Assembly: GCA_020050955.1 (NCBI GenBank)
Contig: JAGVJT010000237.1
Span: 1 to 7,962, forward strand
Length of the DNA stretch: 7,962 bases
Source of the DNA: Legionellales bacterium
GTDB taxonomy: Bacteria > Pseudomonadota > Gammaproteobacteria > Legionellales > Legionellaceae
Reading direction: 5' to 3'
This document shows, in pieces, positions 1 to 7,962 of this stretch; within the stretch, counting starts at the first letter, position 1, and each line of letters begins with the position of its first letter. The position numbers and the translations under genes are program-made. The notes under the pieces are model-generated. The model was not told the DNA's origin, did no database searches, and saw only the letters and a list, made by a program, of their open reading frames with translations.

Positions 1-236
1 ACAGAGTGCTCTTGTAAGTTATGCCCTTCACCACCAATGTAAGAAGAAACTTCAAAGCCATTGGTCAACCGAACCCGCGCGACTTTCCGCATCGCAGAGT
101 TTGGTTTTTTCGGTGTTGTTGTGTACACGCGTGTACATACACCACGACGCTGAGGACAAGATTCCAGTGCAGGAACGTTACTTTTCCTTTTTGTTGCGAC
201 GCGAGGCTTTCGTACTAACTGGTTAATAGTCGCCAT
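1..236 (-). CDS. rpsL: 30S ribosomal protein S12, 5' part (cut by the window edge)
   Basis: This encodes the N-terminal 78 residues of S12, the small-subunit protein at the decoding centre that helps monitor codon-anticodon pairing. The start is the ATG at 236-234. The translation begins [20 protein letters not shown] and continues with the family signatures [20 protein letters not shown] and [20 protein letters not shown]. Family members are about 124 residues, so roughly 46 C-terminal residues lie beyond position 1, including the loop with the methylthiolated Asp and the second cluster of streptomycin-resistance positions. Lys43 (Met counted as 1) in the TTTPKKPN loop is present, which is the streptomycin-sensitive state at that position. 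The gene has its own ribosome binding site and a strong promoter upstream, and follows rpoC by 121 bp on the same strand. In many gammaproteobacteria rpsG, fusA and tuf follow it, and I infer the same here. No stop or frameshift is seen. Confidence 0.98.
   Translation of the reverse strand, partial: MATINQLVRKPRVATKRKSNVPALESCPQRRGVCTRVYTTTPKKPNSAMRKVARVRLTNGFEVSSYIGGEGHNLQEHS
122..137. repeat. 16-bp perfect palindrome inside rpsL
   Basis: TGTACACGCGTGTACA reads identically on both strands and lies in the codons for the conserved S12 residues C-T-R-V-Y-T (34-39). The protein sequence is fixed by function, so the palindrome depends on synonymous choices (TGT ACA CGC GTG TAC). It may be chance. 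No function can be assigned from sequence alone. Confidence 0.6.
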
Positions 237-246
237 TTATTGTTAA

Positions 247-250
247 CTCC
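247..250 (-). promoter_or_regulatory. Ribosome binding site of rpsL
   Basis: On the minus strand the core GGAG (within TTTGGAGTTAAC) lies 10 nt before the rpsL ATG at 236. The spacing is slightly long but within the normal range. It supports the ATG that matches the conserved S12 N terminus. The inverted repeat upstream (289-342) does not include this site, so translation should not depend on whether that hairpin forms. Confidence 0.75.
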
Positions 251-288
251 AAACTGTAACTCTAGATTATTTCACACGCATAAAGATG

Positions 289-342
289 CCGGATTCTATA
301 TAGGTCTTGCTCTATTGTCAAGACCATTGCAATAGAATCCGG
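289..342 (-). repeat. Interrupted inverted repeat after rpoC (terminator-like or processing hairpin)
   Basis: The outer arms are a perfect 11-bp match (CCGGATTCTAT at 289-299 on the plus strand against ATAGAATCCGG at 332-342). The inner arms are a perfect 7-bp match (GGTCTTG at 303-309 against CAAGACC at 319-325). They are separated by a 3/6-nt internal loop and closed by a 9-nt apical loop. In rpoC read-through RNA this would be a long hairpin starting 15 nt after the stop codon. The RNA after the stem is CAUCUUUAUGCG, which has only three consecutive Us. A strong intrinsic terminator is therefore doubtful, and an RNase processing or 3'-end protection element is equally possible. The proximal arm overlaps a 12-bp perfect palindrome, GAATCCGGATTC (335-346). 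RNA starting at the embedded promoter would lack the hairpin. Confidence 0.7.
293..321 (-). promoter_or_regulatory. Predicted sigma70 promoter for rpsL (str-type operon)
   Basis: On the minus strand a perfect -35 box TTGACA (321-316) is followed by a spacer of exactly 17 bp (315-299) and the -10 box TAGAAT (298-293), which matches TATAAT at five of six bases. The predicted transcription start is near position 287, giving a leader of about 50 nt to the rpsL ATG. The discriminator just after the -10 box reads CCGGC. GC-rich discriminators are typical of stringently controlled (ppGpp/DksA-responsive) stable RNA and ribosomal protein promoters, so growth-rate control is a reasonable inference. 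The whole promoter lies inside the inverted repeat at 289-342. The start site has not been observed, only predicted. Confidence 0.8.
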
Positions 343-357
343 ATTCATTTTGCACTG

Positions 358-4608
<4,251 letters not shown>

Positions 4609-4611
<3 letters not shown>

Positions 4612-4623
4612 GGTTATGCCTCC
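4609..4623 (-). promoter_or_regulatory. rpoC ribosome binding site and TTG start, in the rpoB-rpoC gap
   Basis: On the minus strand a perfect Shine-Dalgarno core GGAGG (4623-4619) is followed by 7 nt (CATAACC) and a TTG codon (4611-4609). The two in-frame ATG codons further on, at 4593-4591 (residue 7) and 4575-4573 (residue 13, the E. coli-like start), are 25 and 43 nt from the GGAGG and have no purine-rich site of their own. The TTG is therefore the best-supported start, although homology alone would favour the ATG at 4575. The rest of the 24-nt gap (4612-4635) holds no stem-loop or promoter, which fits a single rpoBC message. Confidence 0.7.
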
Positions 4624-4635
4624 AAATAGATACGT

Positions 4636-7600
4636 TTAATTGTGATCCAATTCTATATCGATGCCGAGTGCCCTAATTTCTTTTAACAATACGTTAAATG
4701 ACTCAGGCATGCCTGGATCCATTCGATGATCACCATCAACAATGTTTTTATAGATTTTTGTACGTCCCGCAACATCGTCTGATTTTACCGTTAGCATTTC
4801 TTGTAAGGTGTATGCGGCACCATAAGCTTCAAGTGCCCAAACTTCCATCTCTCCAAACCGCTGACCACCAAACTGTGCTTTACCACCTAGAGGCTGCTGA
4901 GTCACGAGGCTGTATGAACCTGTTGAGCGCGCATGCATCTTATCATCAACCAAGTGATTCAACTTCAGCATGTACATGTAACCTACAGTCACTGGGTTAT
5001 CAAATTGACGCCCTGTTCGACCATCAATTAGCATGGTTTTTCCGTCAGCAGACAAACCTGCAAGCTGTAACATCGCTTTAATTTCATGTTCAGATGCACC
5101 ATCAAAAACTGGCGTTGCCATCGGCACACCTGCTTTAAGATTATTAGCAAGAACCATGACCTCTTCATCTGTCAATACACTTAAATCGAGACGTTTTTGA
5201 CCATCATGATTGTAGATGTTCAACAACAAGGTCTTCACTTCTTCAATGGATGATTTACTATCAATCACAGCTGCGATACGTTGTCCTAAACCCTTTGCCG
5301 CAAGACCTAAATGCGTCTCCAAGACCTGGCCGATGTTCATCCGTGAAGGAACCCCTAATGGATTTAATACGATATCAACCGGCGTACCATCTTCCATATA
5401 AGGCATGTCTTCCATCGGAACAACAATCGAAATAACCCCTTTGTTTCCGTGACGTCCAGCCATTTTATCACCAGGCTGAATACGGCGTTTCACTGCCAAA
5501 TACACTTTAACAATTTTTAGAACGCCAGGTGCTAGGTCATCACCTTGGACAATTTTCTTACGCCCATCATTAAAACGCTTTTCCATTTCTTTGACGAGTA
5601 ATTCCAATTGCTTGGATAATTGCTCAAGTTGTTGGCTAGCAACATCGTCTTTAAGACGGATATCAAACCATTTTTCACGTGCAACTTTCGTTAAGTAGCT
5701 TGCATCAATGGCACTTCCAGATTTTAAACTTGCAGGACCGCCTGTTGCGACTTTATCCACGAGCAACGTATACACACGCTGATAGATGTCTTCTTCTCGA
5801 ATACGACGCTCATCGATCAAGTCTTTGCGAATACGAGCTAAATGTTCGTCTTCAATGCTTTTTGCGCGCGCATCTTTTTCAAGACCATCTCGAGTGAACA
5901 CTTGAACATCAATGACTGTTCCATTCATGCCCGAGGGAACACGTAATGAAGAGTCTTTCACATCAGATGCTTTCTCACCAAAGATAGCACGTAATAGTTT
6001 CTCTTCAGGTGTCAATTGTGTTTCACCTTTCGGTGTCACCTTACCCACAAGAATATCGCCTGCACTCACTTCTGCACCGATATAAACAATGCCTGATTCG
6101 TCCAGGCTTGCTAACGCAGACTCTCCCACATTTGGAATATCCGCTGTAATTTCTTCAGTGCCTAGTTTTGTATCACGCGCAATACATGTTAACTCTTCGA
6201 TATGAATGCTCGTAAACCGGTCATCTTGCACCACACGCTCAGAAATAAGAATCGAGTCCTCAAAGTTGTATCCGTTCCATGGCATGAATGCGACAAGAAG
6301 GTTTTGGCCTAATGCTAATTCACCCATATCTGTACAAGGGCCATCGGCTAAAATATCACCGCGAGAGATTCGGTCACCTTTACGAACAATCGGCGTTTGA
6401 TTAATGCATGTGTCTTGGTTTGAGCGGAAATATTTTGTGAGGTTATAAATATCAACCCCTGTTTCGCCGGCTGATGTCTCATTGTCATTCACGCGAACAA
6501 CAATTCTTGATGCATCAACAAGATCAATAATTCCACCACGCTTAGCAACAACAGATACGCCTGAGTCAGAAGCAACAATACGCTCCATGCCTGTACCAAC
6601 TAATGGTTTTTCTGCCCGAAGTGTTGGAACTGCTTGGCGTTGCATGTTAGAACCCATTAATGCTCGGTTCGCATCATCATGCTCAAGGAATGGAATCAAT
6701 GACGCCGCCACAGAAACGATCTGTTTCGGAGATACATCCATATAATTGATTTTGTCAGGTGTTGTTAATGAAAATTCATTTTCATGTCGACATGGCACTA
6801 AATCAGCCAAGATTTTTCCTTTACTATCAATCGCAACACTCGATTGTGCAATGTATTGATCGACTTCTTCAATCGCCGATAAATATTCAATTTCTTCTGT
6901 AACATGCCCATCCACAACTTTACGGCAAGGCGTTTCAATAAAGCCATACTCATTGGTTCGCGCATAAATGGATAGAGAATTGATCAAACCAATGTTTGGA
7001 CCTTCAGGCGTTTCAATTGGACAAACACGACCATAGTGCGTGGTATGAACGTCACGAACTTCAAATCCAGCTCGTTCACGTGTTAAACCACCTGGCCCTA
7101 ACGCTGAAACACGACGCTTATGTGTCACCCCAGATAACGGGTTCACTTGATCCATGAACTGCGAAAGCTGGCTAGAGCCAAAAAACTCTTTGACTGCTGC
7201 CGAAACTGGCTTAGCGTTGATCAAATCTTGCGGCATTAAGTTTTCTGACTCAGCCAAACTTAATCGCTCTTTAACAGCACGCTCCACACGAACAAGCCCC
7301 ACTCGAAACTGGTTTTCTGCCATCTCGCCAACGCTACGTACACGACGGTTACCTAAATGGTCAATATCATCAACCATACCGCGACCATTACGAATATCAA
7401 TCAATGTTTTAATAACAGCTAAAATATCTTCTTTCGCTAAAACACCTAAGCCAGTGTCTTCTTTTCGCCCAACACGTCGATTAAACTTCATTCGACCCAC
7501 AGCAGATAAATCATAGCGTTCTTCAGTGAAAAATAAGTTTTTAAACAATGCTTCTGCTGCTTCTTTTGTTGGCGGCTCACCAGGTCGCATCATGCGATAG

Positions 7601-7962
7601 ATTTCAACCAATGCTTCAAGTTGAGAGGTTGTCGGGTCAATACGAATCGTATCTGAAATATATGAACCGTGATCCAAATCATTGGTGTAGATCATATGAA
7701 AATCATTCACACCATGCTGAACGAGTTTCACCAATAATTCATTGCTGACTTCATCATTGGCTTGCGCTAATGACTCACCCGTTAATGTATCGATAATATT
7801 TTTCGCTAATACTTTACCCACCAGGTAATCACGAGGAACAATTAAGTCCTTCATGTTGCCTTTTTCCATGATGTTAATATGACGTGTTGTAATTCGTCGT
7901 CCTTGTTCAACAATCACATCACCTGAACTTGGATTAACGATATCAAACAGTGCGATTTCTCC
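4636..7962 (-). CDS. rpoB: DNA-directed RNA polymerase subunit beta, C-terminal 1108 residues (5' end outside the window)
   Basis: This is the beta subunit of RNA polymerase, lacking about 247 N-terminal residues by comparison with E. coli beta (1342 aa). The frame is open to the window edge, where it reads [15 protein letters not shown], matching E. coli from about G248. The GTG at 7917 is therefore an internal valine and not a start. Visible landmarks are [18 protein letters not shown], the rifampicin region [11 protein letters not shown] (7099-7179), [18 protein letters not shown], the NFEDS motif with the acidic pair near the active site (E codon 6259-6261, D codon 6256-6258), and [12 protein letters not shown] with the two active-site lysines (codons 5464-5466 and 5440-5442). 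The C-terminal [20 protein letters not shown] block and the ending [10 protein letters not shown] are also present. The coiled-coil-rich insertion at the SI2 position (about 5548-5880) is roughly 13 residues longer than in E. coli. The gene stops with TAA 24 nt before rpoC. No internal stop or frameshift is seen. Confidence 0.99.
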   Translation of the reverse strand, partial: GEIALFDIVNPSSGDVIVEQGRRITTRHINIMEKGNMKDLIVPRDYLVGKVLAKNIIDTLTGESLAQANDEVSNELLVKLVQHGVNDFHMIYTNDLDHGSYISDTIRIDPTTSQLEALVEIYRMMRPGEPPTKEAAEALFKNLFFTEERYDLSAVGRMKFNRRVGRKEDTGLGVLAKEDILAVIKTLIDIRNGRGMVDDIDHLGNRRVRSVGEMAENQFRVGLVRVERAVKERLSLAESENLMPQDLINAKPVSAAVKEFFGSSQLSQFMDQVNPLSGVTHKRRVSALGPGGLTRERAGFEVRDVHTTHYGRVCPIETPEGPNIGLINSLSIYARTNEYGFIETPCRKVVDGHVTEEIEYLSAIEEVDQYIAQSSVAIDSKGKILADLVPCRHENEFSLTTPDKINYMDVSPKQIVSVAASLIPFLEHDDANRALMGSNMQRQAVPTLRAEKPLVGTGMERIVASDSGVSVVAKRGGIIDLVDASRIVVRVNDNETSAGETGVDIYNLTKYFRSNQDTCINQTPIVRKGDRISRGDILADGPCTDMGELALGQNLLVAFMPWNGYNFEDSILISERVVQDDRFTSIHIEELTCIARDTKLGTEEITADIPNVGESALASLDESGIVYIGAEVSAGDILVGKVTPKGETQLTPEEKLLRAIFGEKASDVKDSSLRVPSGMNGTVIDVQVFTRDGLEKDARAKSIEDEHLARIRKDLIDERRIREEDIYQRVYTLLVDKVATGGPASLKSGSAIDASYLTKVAREKWFDIRLKDDVASQQLEQLSKQLELLVKEMEKRFNDGRKKIVQGDDLAPGVLKIVKVYLAVKRRIQPGDKMAGRHGNKGVISIVVPMEDMPYMEDGTPVDIVLNPLGVPSRMNIGQVLETHLGLAAKGLGQRIAAVIDSKSSIEEVKTLLLNIYNHDGQKRLDLSVLTDEEVMVLANNLKAGVPMATPVFDGASEHEIKAMLQLAGLSADGKTMLIDGRTGRQFDNPVTVGYMYMLKLNHLVDDKMHARSTGSYSLVTQQPLGGKAQFGGQRFGEMEVWALEAYGAAYTLQEMLTVKSDDVAGRTKIYKNIVDGDHRMDPGMPESFNVLLKEIRALGIDIELDHN
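7099..7179 (-). other. Rifampicin resistance-determining region of rpoB
   Basis: This stretch corresponds to E. coli beta residues 507-533. The main rifampicin-contact residues are in the sensitive state: Q513 (7159-7161), D516 (7150-7152), H526 (7120-7122) and S531 (7105-7107). Differences from E. coli are N518V (7144-7146), E523G, I524V and I530V. Of these, position 518 is the one where other substitutions have been linked to altered rifampicin response. Its valine here probably reflects lineage and not selection, which is an inference. Confidence 0.85.

Noticed and set aside
308..338. Possible plus-strand promoter using the mirrored TAGAAT (333-338)
   Set aside because: The mirrored -10 is a by-product of the inverted repeat. 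No acceptable -35 box lies 16-18 bp upstream (the candidates are CTCTAT-like), so antisense initiation is not supported.
4698..5081. Open reading frame of 127 codons on the plus strand within rpoB
   Set aside because: It is antisense to the most conserved C-terminal part of beta and resembles no recognisable protein. Constraint on the opposite strand explains why it stays open.
7154..7516. Open reading frame of 120 codons on the plus strand within rpoB
   Set aside because: It lies fully antisense to strongly conserved beta sequence, including part of the rifampicin region. Its Ser/Thr/Arg-rich translation is typical of antisense frames.
7915..7917. GTG as the start codon of rpoB
   Set aside because: The frame continues upstream to the window edge with recognisable beta sequence ([15 protein letters not shown]), so this is an internal valine of a gene cut by the window.

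Overview
The window carries core transcription and translation genes, all on the minus strand. Read 5'->3' on that strand they are: the 3' four-fifths of rpoB (RNA polymerase beta), the complete rpoC (beta'), a 121-bp intergenic region, and the 5' 236 bp of rpsL (30S protein S12). rpoB is cut by the right window edge and rpsL by the left. The rpsL fragment has no stop codon in the window, so an ORF finder that requires a complete ORF would miss it. Nothing on the plus strand looks like a real gene.

Organism: both polymerase subunits have the gammaproteobacterial architecture, with an insertion in beta at the SI2 position and a large SI3-type insertion in the beta' trigger loop. Base composition is AT-leaning (GC slightly above 40% by eye). 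The wording of RpoC from memory (for example the stretch [20 protein letters not shown]) and the order rpoB-rpoC-rpsL suggest a Legionella/Coxiella-like member of Legionellales. This placement is inference and was not checked by a database search.

Layout: rpoB (7962 to 4636) ends 24 nt before rpoC (4611 to 358) in the same reading frame. rpoC is best read from a TTG codon 7 nt after a perfect GGAGG, which gives a 12-residue N-terminal extension relative to E. coli beta'. After the rpoC stop comes an 11+7-bp interrupted inverted repeat. Embedded in it is a near-consensus sigma70 promoter (TTGACA, 17 bp, TAGAAT) directed at rpsL, followed by a GC-rich discriminator. The same DNA therefore seems to serve as the 3' end structure of the rpoBC message and the start of the next (str-type) ribosomal protein operon.

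The window is housekeeping DNA, and I found no previously undescribed system. The items most worth a second look are the promoter inside the hairpin, a one-residue (Asp) insertion in the normally invariant lid loop of beta', and the TTG start of rpoC.
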